64,000 nt of DNA. Origin: Paenibacillus allorhizosphaerae. GTDB taxonomy: Bacteria; Bacillota; Bacilli; Paenibacillales; NBRC-103111. Positions 1 to 7,952 of the stretch are shown one piece after another. The position numbers and the translations under genes were made by a program. A model generated the notes under the pieces. That model did no database searches and was not told where the DNA came from. It saw only the letters and a program-made list of their open reading frames with translations. The DNA is taken from the NCBI RefSeq assembly GCF_910594985.1, contig NZ_CAJVCE010000017.1, positions 1 to 64,000 on the forward strand. Direction: 5' to 3'. How positions within the stretch are numbered: position 1 is the first letter of the stretch; the number at the start of each line of letters is the position of its first letter.

Positions 1-118
1 ATTTTTACAATCATGAAAGATTACAAGCAAAATTAAACGGCCTCAGTCCGATGGAATTTCGAACCAAGGCCGCATAAGTTTTTTTATTTCTACTGTCTAC
101 TTGACGGGGTGCAGTTCA
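1..118 (+). mobile_element. Right end of an IS3-family insertion sequence
   Basis: Only the right end is in the window. It consists of the last codons of the orfB transposase (3-77) followed by a terminal inverted repeat at 93-118 that ends in GGGGTGCAGTTCA. Read inward on the other strand, this repeat begins TGAACTGCACCCCGTCAAG, which is the type of end I know from IS150-group IS3 elements. A diverged copy of the same terminus occurs at 16366-16391. The rest of the element lies upstream of base 1. Confidence 0.8.
3..77 (+). CDS. IS3-family transposase OrfB, C-terminal fragment
   Basis: The first 25 codons read FYNHERLQAKLNGLSPMEFR and then TKAA-stop. This is the characteristic end of IS150/IS3-group DDE transposases: a Y-N-x-x-R basic segment followed by L-N-G-L-S-P-x-E-F/Y-R. 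The catalytic DDE core lies outside the window. The stop codon is 15 bp before the inverted repeat at 93, as expected for an intact element end. Confidence 0.8.
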   Translation, partial: FYNHERLQAKLNGLSPMEFRTKAA

Positions 119-204
119 TCGACCGGGCGGCCTCATTAATGTTAATGGGCAGAAGAATGGAAGAAGGGATAAAACGCTTTGTTATAGAAAAAGAACACAA
201 GTAA
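119..204 (+). pseudogene. 3' remnant of a gene cut by the IS element
   Basis: Directly after the IS terminus an open frame runs with no start of its own: D-R-A-A-S-L-M-L-M-G-R-R-M-E-E-G-I-K-R-F, ending in VIEKEHK-stop at 202-204. Its composition (basic, amphipathic, ending in a charged tail) is protein-like, and it begins exactly at the IS border. I therefore read it as the 3' end of a gene interrupted by the insertion. I do not recognise the family. The 28 codons could also be chance. Confidence 0.4.
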
Positions 205-235
205 TTTTTTAATATTGGTAGAGTGGTGATTCGCA

Positions 236-685
236 TTGAAAACTATCCAAAAGATGTATGAGCATTTAAATTGGGCTAATCAACGTATTTTTGAAACACT
301 GCAAAGTATTGAAGATGACAACCATGAGGTATGGCGTTTATTTTCCCATATCCTTAATGCTGAAAAAATATGGATAACTAGATTATGTGGAAGGGACAGT
401 TCACAACTTCCCATATGGTCGGAGGCCGAGATAGAGATCTGTGCAGAACTTGTTAAACAAAATGAAGAGTGCTTCACAGCTTTTTTTACTAATTTAGCAA
501 ATACTGACCTAGATAAAATAATATCCTACACAAATAGTAAAGGAAGAGAGTTTAAGTATTCGGTATGGGATATTTTAACTCATGTAGCATTGCATGGTCA
601 GTATCATCGAGGACAGATTAACTCACGACTTCGAGCAGTTGGTATTGAACCAGTTAATATTGACTTTATTACATTTGTGAGATAA
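236..685 (+). CDS. DinB-family protein
   Basis: 149 residues, starting with TTG after a GAGTGGTG-type ribosome binding site. The protein is an all-helical DinB/YfiT-type four-helix bundle, a family of metal-binding enzymes that includes thiol-dependent transferases. The expected metal-binding histidines are visible: H38 in the first-helix motif HILNAEKIW, and H120 and H124 in LHGQYHRGQI near residues 119-128. Length is typical. The exact substrate cannot be told from sequence. The gene stands alone between the IS end and the first copy of the intergenic repeat, and its low GC matches the next gene rather than the later loci. Confidence 0.8.
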   Translation: MKTIQKMYEHLNWANQRIFETLQSIEDDNHEVWRLFSHILNAEKIWITRLCGRDSSQLPIWSEAEIEICAELVKQNEECFTAFFTNLANTDLDKIISYTNSKGREFKYSVWDILTHVALHGQYHRGQINSRLRAVGIEPVNIDFITFVR

Positions 686-703
686 ATGTATTCGGGGTAG
701 CCT

Positions 704-797
704 TGTTCAACTATCGGATACGAGCGCAAAATAATACGTCATGACGAGGCTGCCGAAGGATTGATCGATCGGCGGCCTCGTCCCGGTAACGGGTATA
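704..797. repeat. Dispersed intergenic repeat, copy 1
   Basis: The sequence starts GTTCAACTATCGGATACGA and carries a GACGAGGC...GCCTCGTC stem around GCTGCCG/CGGCGGC, then CCGGTAACGGG. It is a diverged member of the family whose best copies are at 5641 and 12131. The shared elements are a leader like GTTCAACTAACGG-AGAACGATAG, a GC-rich hairpin, and a tail resembling GTTACGGG. Confidence 0.5.
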
Positions 798-893
798 AGT
801 ACGTAGTTATTTACACTTTTTTGTTGGTCGGTTTGCGTATTATGTAAGGAATAGCATTGAATTGTAAAAAAACGGGTGTAGAGAGTGATGTAG

Positions 894-1565
894 ATGAAGA
901 AATTACACTTTGAAAATTATTTAAATATTGAACATACACAAGCAAAGAATTTGTTTAATACTGCTTATCCCTGGGTGGTGATTCGCGATTTAAAGAACCG
1001 ATTTCATGAAGTTGTACATGTCTTAGGGAGCGAATACAAAGAAATTGAAAAGGGAATATGGATCCATTTAACTGCGAAAGTCGATAAGACGGTAAATATC
1101 GTAGGACCTTGCATTGTTGGTGCAAACGCACATCTAAGACATTGTGCGTACATCAGGGAAAACGTGATTATTGGTAGTGATGTCATTGTGGGCAACTCGT
1201 CTGAATTGAAAAATGCAATTTTGTTTGATAAAGTACAAGCGCCGCACTTTAACTACGTTGGTGATTCCATCATGGGATACAAATCACATATTGGAGCAGG
1301 CTCTATACTTTCAAATATGAAGTCAAATAAAACGGAAGTGTCAATTAAATTATCCTCAGAAGAAACGATTACTACGGGGTTGAGGAAGTTCGGTGCGATT
1401 GTTGGTGATGAAGTTGAAATCGGATGCAATGCTGTGATAAACCCGGGCACTATTATAGGCAGGGGTTCGATGATATATCCTCTAAGTAACCCAAGAGGCG
1501 TTATTCCAGAAGGTGTAATTTATAAACAGGATGGTACAAAAGTGCCTATTCGTAAAGAAGATTGA
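894..1565 (+). CDS. Left-handed beta-helix (hexapeptide-repeat) protein, sugar nucleotidyltransferase/acyltransferase-like
   Basis: 223 residues. After about 55 N-terminal residues come many imperfect hexapeptide repeats ([LIV]-G-x-x-x-x), for example VGPCIVGANAHLRHCAYI, ENVIIGSDVIVGNSSELK, DSIMGYKSHIGAGSIL and VGDEVEIGCNAVINPGTII. These build the left-handed parallel beta-helix of GlmU C-terminal-like acyltransferases. The pattern HFNYVGDSIMG...GAGSILSN resembles GlmU and related UDP-GlcNAc enzymes. No nucleotidyltransferase GGxGTRL motif is present, so it is a standalone helix domain. Substrate unknown. The stop overlaps the start of another repeat copy. Confidence 0.7.
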   Translation: MKKLHFENYLNIEHTQAKNLFNTAYPWVVIRDLKNRFHEVVHVLGSEYKEIEKGIWIHLTAKVDKTVNIVGPCIVGANAHLRHCAYIRENVIIGSDVIVGNSSELKNAILFDKVQAPHFNYVGDSIMGYKSHIGAGSILSNMKSNKTEVSIKLSSEETITTGLRKFGAIVGDEVEIGCNAVINPGTIIGRGSMIYPLSNPRGVIPEGVIYKQDGTKVPIRKED

Positions 1566-1598
1566 ACTAACGCGGAACGATAGCACAACAATAATAAC
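1562..1598. repeat. Dispersed intergenic repeat, copy 2 (leader half only)
   Basis: TTGAACTAACGCGGAACGATAG followed by CACAACAATAATAAC matches the leader of the repeat family. It overlaps the last codon and stop of the preceding gene and has no hairpin half. Confidence 0.5.
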
Positions 1599-1726
1599 GA
1601 AGAAGGAGCTTTTCAATTAATAGAAAAAATGAAACAACAGTTTGGGCAGTGGTACCCTTGAATGGAGTTAGGTATCATATGCTTAAGGAATTTCGGCAAA
1701 CCTCCAAACGAAGGAAGTGTAAAACG

Positions 1727-2434
1727 ATGAATTTAGAAATGGTTATGCAGGAACTTGAGGCTCTCGGTAAGGAACGACTCAAGAAAATGTACCTATCCAA
1801 TGGCGCTCGGGAGCCGCTTTTTGGCGTGGCGACAGGGGAAATGAAGCCGATTTTCAAGAAGACCAAGCTCAATCAACCTTTGGCGGACCAGCTTTATGCC
1901 ACGGGGAACTACGACGCAATGTATTTTGCCGGAATCATTGCTGAGCCGAACTCAATGACTGAGACGGATTATGACCGTTGGATGGATTCGGCATATTTTT
2001 ATATGCTGTCCGATTTTGTAGTGGCGGTCACTTTGTCGGAAGCGGATATTGCGCAAGACGTTGCCGATAAGTGGATTGTAAGTGGCGAAGATTTGAGAAT
2101 GTCAGCAGGCTGGAGTTGTTATTGCTGGCTGTTGGGTAGTCGTCCGGATAGCGAATTTTCGGAAAGCAAACTTACCAAGATGCTTGAACAAGTGGAAAAT
2201 ACGATTCACGATGCTCCCGAGCGAACGAAATATTCATTGAATAATTTCATATACACAGTGGCGACTTCCTATTTACCACTCCATGACAAGGCGATCGCAG
2301 CCGCGAAGGCAGTATGCCCGGTAGAAGTCAAAAGTGACAAGGGAAAAAGTAAGTTCCTAAACGCTGCCGATAATATTCAAAAGACTGTAGAGAGAGGGAA
2401 ACTTGGCTTCAAACGCAAGCATGTAAGGTGTTGA
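1727..2434 (+). CDS. DNA alkylation repair protein, AlkD-like
   Basis: 235 residues from the ATG at 1727, which has AAGGAAG 8 bases upstream. A longer frame opens at 1649 but lacks a ribosome binding site. The protein is helical and matches the AlkD-type HEAT-repeat family: early motif GVATGEMKPIFKK, then YDAMYFAGIIAEP, MDSAYFYMLSDFVV, and the Trp-containing W-S-C-Y-C-W-L-L-G segment. These proteins bind DNA through HEAT-like repeats, and AlkD itself excises alkylated purines. Activity of this branch is not certain. GC is intermediate between its neighbours. Confidence 0.75.
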   Translation: MNLEMVMQELEALGKERLKKMYLSNGAREPLFGVATGEMKPIFKKTKLNQPLADQLYATGNYDAMYFAGIIAEPNSMTETDYDRWMDSAYFYMLSDFVVAVTLSEADIAQDVADKWIVSGEDLRMSAGWSCYCWLLGSRPDSEFSESKLTKMLEQVENTIHDAPERTKYSLNNFIYTVATSYLPLHDKAIAAAKAVCPVEVKSDKGKSKFLNAADNIQKTVERGKLGFKRKHVRC

Positions 2435-2579
2435 ACTTCTACTATTGTGCCTCAAGAAAACAGCCTGGACGGCTCTCTAATTACCATCGAAGAAGGGACA
2501 GCGTCAGTCACTTGATGACCACCGCTTAAATTCTTCAGCTATCATGAAAGAATGGGCTTGCAGGAAAGGAGGCGCCTGA

Positions 2580-3131
2580 GTGAGAGTGATCGATTTGTCT
2601 TTGCCAATTGCGGACGGCATGCCCGTTTATCCCGGCGATCCGGAGGTAAAAGTCAAGGTAGCGCACACATACGAGTGTCACACCTGGGAGCTGCGGCAGC
2701 TTTCGATGGGTAGCCATACCGGAACACACGTGGACGCGCCTTCACACATGCACCCCGGTGCCGCGACATTGGATGAGCTGCCATTGGAGCAATTTTTCGG
2801 AGCATCGCGCGTAGTACGGATCGAAGACCCGAATTGGCCGGAAGGCCGGGGTCTGTTTTTCGCCGAATCCGTCGGGCTAGAAAGCTTTGACCGACTCGCT
2901 GCGCTGCGGCCACGATTCGTCGGCGGCGAACTGTCAGAAGAACTGGAGCGGGCGTTGTTGGGTATCGGAATTGTGACGTATACGGGGCTGCAGGGTTTGG
3001 ATCGTCTTCCCGGCGGAACCGACTTTATGTTTTACGGATTTCCTCTTCGCATCGTCTGTGGTGACGGGTCCCCGGTTCGGGCCGTTGCGGTGATGGAGGG
3101 TGAACCGGCCGGGCTTGGAATAAACGCATAA
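2580..3131 (+). CDS. Cyclase-family metal hydrolase (kynurenine formamidase-like)
   Basis: 183 residues from a GTG start with a strong AGGAAAGGAGG site. The hallmark H-x-G-T-H-x-D-x-P-x-H metal motif is present as SHTGTHVDAPSHMHPGA near residues 45-61. The N-terminal DLSLPIADGMPVYPGDPEV is typical of the family (Pfam Cyclase, PF04199), which includes Mn/Zn-dependent kynurenine formamidases and isatin hydrolases. No tryptophan-degradation genes lie nearby, so the substrate is open. GC is clearly higher than in the AT-rich genes upstream, which suggests a different origin. Confidence 0.8.
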   Translation: MRVIDLSLPIADGMPVYPGDPEVKVKVAHTYECHTWELRQLSMGSHTGTHVDAPSHMHPGAATLDELPLEQFFGASRVVRIEDPNWPEGRGLFFAESVGLESFDRLAALRPRFVGGELSEELERALLGIGIVTYTGLQGLDRLPGGTDFMFYGFPLRIVCGDGSPVRAVAVMEGEPAGLGINA

Positions 3132-3139
3132 AATGTCCT

Positions 3140-3190
3140 AGCGGAGAACGATAGTGAGGAGCTGCCACAATGACAGCTCCTTCTTTAATG
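3140..3190 (+). terminator. Terminator hairpin fused to intergenic repeat copy 3
   Basis: The repeat-family leader GCGGAGAACGATAG (3140-3153) runs into a perfect 8-bp stem, AGGAGCTG (3157-3164) with CAGCTCCT (3174-3181), followed by TCTTTAATGTTT. It probably ends transcription of the cyclase gene. Confidence 0.65.
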
Positions 3191-3303
3191 TTTCATTGAA
3201 CGGGCAGTTATCCGCAATCAATAGAAAGGAAATAGACCAACGTTATTGAACATTATTTGAAACCAAAATTTAGATAATCTCTGAGAACCGGGGGCCGTTC
3301 AGG

Positions 3304-4328
3304 TTGACTAGATACTTTCTATTTCTTTTCAGTATTATTCTTCTTATAATGTCGGGCTGCAACGGCAATAGTACACCTTCCGAGCGATCCCCGACTACCA
3401 AAACAACTGCCGATTCAGAGGTACCACCTGTTATCAAAGGAGTGCCTTCATCCTCGACGCCCACCACTGCACAATCAACATCAAATGCGTCTGTTTCTTC
3501 AGCCAACCCCACCCTAACGAATCAGTCTGTTCCAAAAAAATCAGAATCCATCATTGGAGATATACTGAAAGATCAGTCGTTCCAAGTCAATTTCGAAAAT
3601 TTTGGGGAGTCTGAGTTTATATCTACCGAAGAAAAAGTAAATGGTAAGAAACGGCCACATTTTTACTTTAAAAAAGGGGATTCGGTGACGGAGTTAAAGT
3701 ATGAATATGAATCACCAGAGTCCTTATATTACGTCTCTGCTGTGTCGTTCTGGGATGTAAGTGGTGACGGAAAGAAGGACATTATCGTGATCGCCGACTA
3801 TACAACAGGATTCGGCTATATGGGTGCAATCCCTGTTTCACAATTAATAATTTTCAAGCAGACAGAATCCGGGTTTATAGAGGATCACTCTATTGAAGAC
3901 AGGGCACGATCCGGAGTTCCATACCGAATCCTTACGGTCCAAGATGTAATGATCGGCCTGAAAACTGATCTGAAGACAGCATACCTAACGCATGGCAACA
4001 TTTGCATCTTGGAACTTATAAGTTGGATGGCTCTAGTGAGCTTAGCGGCTCTACGTTGACTATCAAAAAAGCTTCTGGTGATGGCCTCTTATTCAGTCTC
4101 GATGCTTTTTATGCAATGAATAAAGAAGCTTTGATGCAAGGGGGAGTCAATATCGGCACCATTGAGTCGGGAAAAGCTACTCCTTCATCTGAGGAAATGA
4201 TTTTCAGGGATGGAAAGTATGAATTATCGTTCTACATGGTATCCAACACTGATCTTTATGTCCTAGACAATGGCGAGCCGTACTTCGGACATAACGTGTA
4301 TGTAAATGGAACCTGCAGTCCCAAATGA
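3304..4328 (+). pseudogene. Exported lipoprotein of unknown function, frameshifted
   Basis: The first frame (3304-4059, TTG start) gives a lipoprotein signal with lipobox LIMSGC (Cys19), then a Ser/Thr/Pro-rich spacer to about residue 80. A globular part follows that includes SFWDVSGDGKKDIIVIADY, an FG-GAP-like D-x-S-G-D-G-x-x-D segment. The frame then degenerates at its 3' end. A second frame (to 4328) continues with plausible protein, HLGTYKLDGSSELSG...NGTCSPK. The switch lies near 4001-4004, consistent with a 1-base loss. The gene is either a real pseudogene or carries a base-calling error. I do not recognise the family beyond 'Paenibacillus-type lipoprotein'. Confidence 0.6.
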
Positions 4329-4360
4329 TTTCAACAAGTCCATACAGCCTTCGTCAAGTT

Positions 4361-4446
4361 ACGCTAACCGGTAAATGATAGCTCAATACCTACGCCAAGT
4401 GGCCGCCGCGGACGATCGAGTGGCCTTTTCCCCGGTAACGGGCAGA
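4361..4446. repeat. Dispersed intergenic repeat, copy 4
   Basis: ACGCTAACCGGTAAATGATAG and CTCAATACC are followed by a GGCC-rich hairpin (GTGGCCGCC...GAGTGGCC) and CCGGTAACGGGCAG. It has the same order of elements as copies 1, 5 and 8. Confidence 0.5.
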
Positions 4447-4486
4447 ATAGTGGAATATGTAATCAAAAATAGAAGGTGATAAACAA

Positions 4487-5389
4487 GTGAACATTGAAGG
4501 TGATGGGCTCGGACAGGCGGCGTTAAAGGTGAAACGGTGGCCTAAAGATACCATAGCGGCGGGTCGTCGTCATACCGTTGGTCTTACATCGGACGGAACG
4601 GTGACGGCTGTGGGTGATAATAAATATGGCCAATGTGATGTAAGCGGCTGGCGTGATATTGTGGCGGTTGCGGCTGGTAATGTTCATATGGCGACGAACA
4701 CGGGTAATGCTCATACAATCAGTCTTACATCTGACGGAACGGTGGCGGCTGTGGGTTGGAATAAGCATGACCAATGCGATGTAAACGACTGGCGCGATAT
4801 TGTAGCGGTAGCGGCGGGTTGGCGTCGTACCGTTGGGCTTAAATCGGACGGCACGGTGGTGGCTGTGGGTCGAAATAATGAAGGCCAATGCAATGTAAGC
4901 GGCTGGCGTGATATGGTGGCGGTAGCGGCGGGTGACTGGCATACCGTCGGGCTTAAATCGGACGGCACGGTGACGATTGTGGGTAATAATCGGTATGGCC
5001 AATGCAATGTAAGCGGCTGGCGCGACATAGTGGCGACAGCGGCGGGTTACCTTCATACCGTCGGCCTTAAATCGGGCGGCACGGTGGTGGCTGTGGGTCG
5101 AAATAATGAAGGCCAATGCAATGTAAGCGGCTGGCGCGGTATTGTGGCGATAGCAGCGGGTAGTAATCATACCATCGGCCTTAAATCGGACGGTACTGTG
5201 GTGGCTGCGGGTTGGAATGAGTATGGCCAATGCAATATAAGTGGCTGGCGTGATATGGTGGCGGTTGCGGCGGGTTGCGCTCATACCGTCGGTCTTAAAT
5301 CGGACGGCACGGTGGTTGCTGTGGGTGATAATGAATATGGCCAATGCGATGTAAGCGGCTGGCGCGGCATCCAACTACCCGGCAATTAG
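4487..5389 (+). CDS. RCC1-repeat beta-propeller protein
   Basis: 300 residues, GTG start with GAAGGTGAT upstream. The protein is almost entirely seven tandem ~38-residue units of the form GWRDIVAVAAG-x-x-HTVGLKSDGTV and then VAVG-x-N-x-YGQCNVS. These are RCC1 (regulator of chromosome condensation) repeats, which fold into one seven-bladed propeller. The second unit carries a ~10-residue insertion (NVHMATNTGN). The repeats are also nearly identical at DNA level (114-bp period), which indicates recent amplification or gene conversion. No signal peptide is visible, so it is probably cytoplasmic. Bacterial RCC1 proteins are poorly characterised and the role here is unknown. Confidence 0.85.
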   Translation: MNIEGDGLGQAALKVKRWPKDTIAAGRRHTVGLTSDGTVTAVGDNKYGQCDVSGWRDIVAVAAGNVHMATNTGNAHTISLTSDGTVAAVGWNKHDQCDVNDWRDIVAVAAGWRRTVGLKSDGTVVAVGRNNEGQCNVSGWRDMVAVAAGDWHTVGLKSDGTVTIVGNNRYGQCNVSGWRDIVATAAGYLHTVGLKSGGTVVAVGRNNEGQCNVSGWRGIVAIAAGSNHTIGLKSDGTVVAAGWNEYGQCNISGWRDMVAVAAGCAHTVGLKSDGTVVAVGDNEYGQCDVSGWRGIQLPGN

Positions 5390-5612
5390 TTTTCAATATT
5401 AAAAATACATATAATAATGAAAGCCATGCGCCGATGCGTCGGGGACACAGAATTAAAATGGTTATTTGAAGAATTATGATAGCATACCGTTTAAGCGACA
5501 CCGTTGGGAATAGTATCATTTCGGGGACATTTGGAAAATGGAAGAGTCTTTTCCATTTCTACGACATCGATGGCAACCGTTTTAATGTGTCACATTACTA
5601 AAACAGGATAAC

Positions 5613-5640
5613 AGGCTGCCGAAAAAAGGCAGCCTTTGTT
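5613..5640 (+). terminator. Rho-independent terminator
   Basis: A perfect 8-bp stem AGGCTGCC/GGCAGCCT with an A-rich loop GAAAAAA is followed by TTTGTT. It lies 220 bp after the RCC1 gene and abuts repeat copy 5. The stretch 5390-5612 between them holds no gene I can support. Confidence 0.7.
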
Positions 5641-5723
5641 CAACTAACGGAGAACGATAGCTCAATCATGATACGATGACGGCCGGCCTAAATGTTCGGC
5701 TGCCGCTGTTACGGGGCAGTTTA
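5641..5723. repeat. Dispersed intergenic repeat, copy 5 (well conserved)
   Basis: CAACTAACGGAGAACGATAG and CTCAATCATGA are followed by an imperfect hairpin, GACGGCCGGCC...GGCTGCCGCTG, and TTACGGGGCAGTTTAG. It is close to copy 8 at 12131 over most of its length. The rest of the gap up to 5959 holds no recognisable gene. Confidence 0.65.
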
Positions 5724-5959
5724 GGGCGGCGGCGCCTACTGAGCACCATTTTTCCACGCCATTTCCCGGAACGACCCGCGTCAAATCAACGATTCCAGTC
5801 TAATTCTTTATTTTCATCGAACACATACATTCTTTATTTTTCTGAACCGAAACAACCTGAGAGTCAAGGATTGAAAAATTGCAGCAAATTCTTAATGAAA
5901 AGGGAAAAAATGATTATAGTGCCGGCCATCACGCCGACACCCCACCTCGTTCCCATTTC

Positions 5960-7516
5960 CTAAAACACCTTCGTCGTCCACGATTCGCAATTCCACGTAT
6001 CCGTCACGACGTCCCGGTAAAATTCCGGTTCGTGTGAGATCAGCAGAATGCTGCCCTTGTACGCCTTCAGCGCGCGCTTCAGCTCATCCTTCGCGTCCAC
6101 GTCCAGGTGGTTCGTCGGCTCGTCGAGCACGAGCAGGTTCGTTTCGCGGTTGATCAGCTTGCACAGCCGCACCTTCGCCTTCTCGCCGCCGCTCAGCACC
6201 GCGACCTTGCTCTCAATGTGCTTCGTCGTCAGTCCGCATTTCGCGAGTGCCGCGCGCACTTCGAACTGAGTGAACGAAGGGAACTCCTCCCACACTTCCT
6301 CAATACACGTATTGTAGTTCGCTCCCTTCACTTCCTGCTCGAAATAGCCGATGTGCAAATATTCGCCGCGCTGGACCGAACCCGACAGCGCCGGGATCTC
6401 GCCGAGGATGCTGCGCAGCAGCGTCGTTTTCCCGATGCCGTTCGCGCCGACGAGCGCCAGCTTCTGCCCGCGCTCCATGCGCAGGTTGAGTGGCCGCGAC
6501 AGCGGGCTGTCGTAACCGATCACGAGCTCTGAGGTTTCAAAAATCAGTTTGCCCGACGCCCGCGCTTCCTTGAAGTTGAACTGTGGCTTCGGCTTATCCT
6601 TCGCCAGCTCGATCACTTCCATCTTGTCGAGCTTCTTCTGACGCGACATCGCCATATTCCGCGTGGCCACACTCGCCTTATTGCGCGCCACGAAATCCTT
6701 CAGGTCGGCGATTTCCTGCTGCTGGCGCTTGTAGGCGGACTCCTGCTGCTGCTTTTTCATCTCATAGACCTGCTGGAAATGGTCGTAGTCGCCGACGTAG
6801 CGGGCCAGCTCCTGATTTTCCATGTGGTAGATGAGGTTGATGACGCTGTTCAGGAACGGAATATCGTGAGAGATCAGAATAAACGCATTTTCGTATTCCT
6901 GCAGGTAACGCTTCAGCCAGTCGATATGCTGCTCGTCGAGGTAGTTGGTCGGCTCGTCCAGCAGCAAAATGTCCGGCTTCTCGAGTAATAGCTTGGCCAA
7001 CAGCACCTTCGTCCGCTGTCCGCCGCTCAGGTCGTTAACATCCTTATCCAGGCCTATGTCGGTCAAGCCTAAACCGCGTGCGGTTTCTTCGATTTTGGCG
7101 TCGATCATATAGAAATCCTGATTCGTCAGCGTATCCTGAATCGTGCCGACGTCCTCGAGCAGCTGCTCCAGCTCCTCAGGTGACACCTCGCCCATCTTGG
7201 CGTACATGTCGTTCATCTCCTGCTCCATATCGAACAGGTACTGAAACGCGCCCTTCAGCACGTCGCGGATCGTCATCCCCTTATTCAGCACGGCATGCTG
7301 ATCAAGGTAGCCGACGCGCATCCGCTTGGACCATTCGATCTTGCCTTCATCCGGCTGCAGCTTGCCCGTAATAATATTCATGAAGGTGGACTTGCCTTCA
7401 CCGTTCGCGCCGATCAGCCCGATATGCTCCCCCTTGAGCAGCCGAAAGGACACATCGTTAAAAATTGCCCGGTCCCCAAACCCGTGACTTAACCGTTCTA
7501 CATTTAATATGCTCAT
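5960..7516 (-). CDS. ABC-F family ATPase (YbiT/YkpA-like)
   Basis: 518 residues. I chose the ATG at 7516 because AAAAGGTG sits 6 bases upstream; a GTG nine bases earlier lies inside that site. Two ABC domains are joined by a long charged linker and there are no membrane segments, which is the soluble ABC-F architecture. Domain 1 has Walker A GANGEGKST, signature LSGGQ and Walker B LLLDEPTNYLD. Domain 2 has GANGIGKTT, LSGGEKAK and LVLDEPTNHLD. ABC-F proteins act on the ribosome as translation factors or, in some branches, antibiotic-protection proteins. The linker and length fit the housekeeping YbiT/YkpA branch better than dedicated resistance types. The GC is higher than in the flanking genes. 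Confidence 0.85.
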   Translation of the reverse strand: MSILNVERLSHGFGDRAIFNDVSFRLLKGEHIGLIGANGEGKSTFMNIITGKLQPDEGKIEWSKRMRVGYLDQHAVLNKGMTIRDVLKGAFQYLFDMEQEMNDMYAKMGEVSPEELEQLLEDVGTIQDTLTNQDFYMIDAKIEETARGLGLTDIGLDKDVNDLSGGQRTKVLLAKLLLEKPDILLLDEPTNYLDEQHIDWLKRYLQEYENAFILISHDIPFLNSVINLIYHMENQELARYVGDYDHFQQVYEMKKQQQESAYKRQQQEIADLKDFVARNKASVATRNMAMSRQKKLDKMEVIELAKDKPKPQFNFKEARASGKLIFETSELVIGYDSPLSRPLNLRMERGQKLALVGANGIGKTTLLRSILGEIPALSGSVQRGEYLHIGYFEQEVKGANYNTCIEEVWEEFPSFTQFEVRAALAKCGLTTKHIESKVAVLSGGEKAKVRLCKLINRETNLLVLDEPTNHLDVDAKDELKRALKAYKGSILLISHEPEFYRDVVTDTWNCESWTTKVF

Positions 7517-7705
7517 CAATGACACCTTTTCTTCCTAGTCTATTTATCAGCTTCTATTATAAATGCGAACGGGGCCGGAACTCAATCCGCCGAAGCCTGC
7601 CAGACTTTGGATTTTTGCCGATACGTGTTATCCTTTTCATATATTCACTTATGGAAAAAGGCGACGTCAACCATGGCCAGACCAACGGTGTTTAACATTA
7701 TCAGA

Positions 7706-7724
7706 GGGCGCGGCTTCCGCGCCC
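7706..7724. terminator. GC-rich hairpin
   Basis: A perfect 8-bp stem GGGCGCGG/CCGCGCCC with loop CTT is followed on the plus strand by AATTTTATTTG. It lies in a 427-bp gap (7526-7952) in which I see no credible gene, so its transcript is unclear. Confidence 0.4.
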
Positions 7725-7826
7725 AATTTTATTTGCACATCGCGCAGGTCTGCCGGATAGTTCGAATTATAATCGAATTAGCCCCAGACCGCTCTTGTCA
7801 GATGGCAAAAACATATAGCCCATAAT

Positions 7827-7867
7827 AAAACAGGGAGCAGACCACCGATAGCACCGTTCCCTGTTTT
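7827..7867 (-). terminator. Terminator for the haloalkane dehalogenase gene
   Basis: A 10-bp perfect inverted repeat, AAAACAGGGA (7827-7836) and TCCCTGTTTT (7858-7867). Read on the minus strand, the stem ends in a T-run (GTTTTATTATG) about 90 bp after the stop codon at 7953. Confidence 0.65.
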
Positions 7868-7952
7868 GATGGCAGTCAGCTAGAGCAATCGAATGTCATT
7901 AGAAGCAATCTGCCATTCCAATTTTAACCCATCCCTATAAGGTCCTTAACGA

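Noticed and set aside
4523..5374. 283-codon minus-strand ORF with internal repeats
   Set aside because: Mirror of the RCC1 DNA repeats. A repeat period divisible by three keeps the opposite strand open.
7563..7825. Small overlapping plus-strand ORFs in the gap after the ABC-F gene
   Set aside because: They overlap each other in three frames, lack ribosome binding sites and contain a strong hairpin. No family is recognised.
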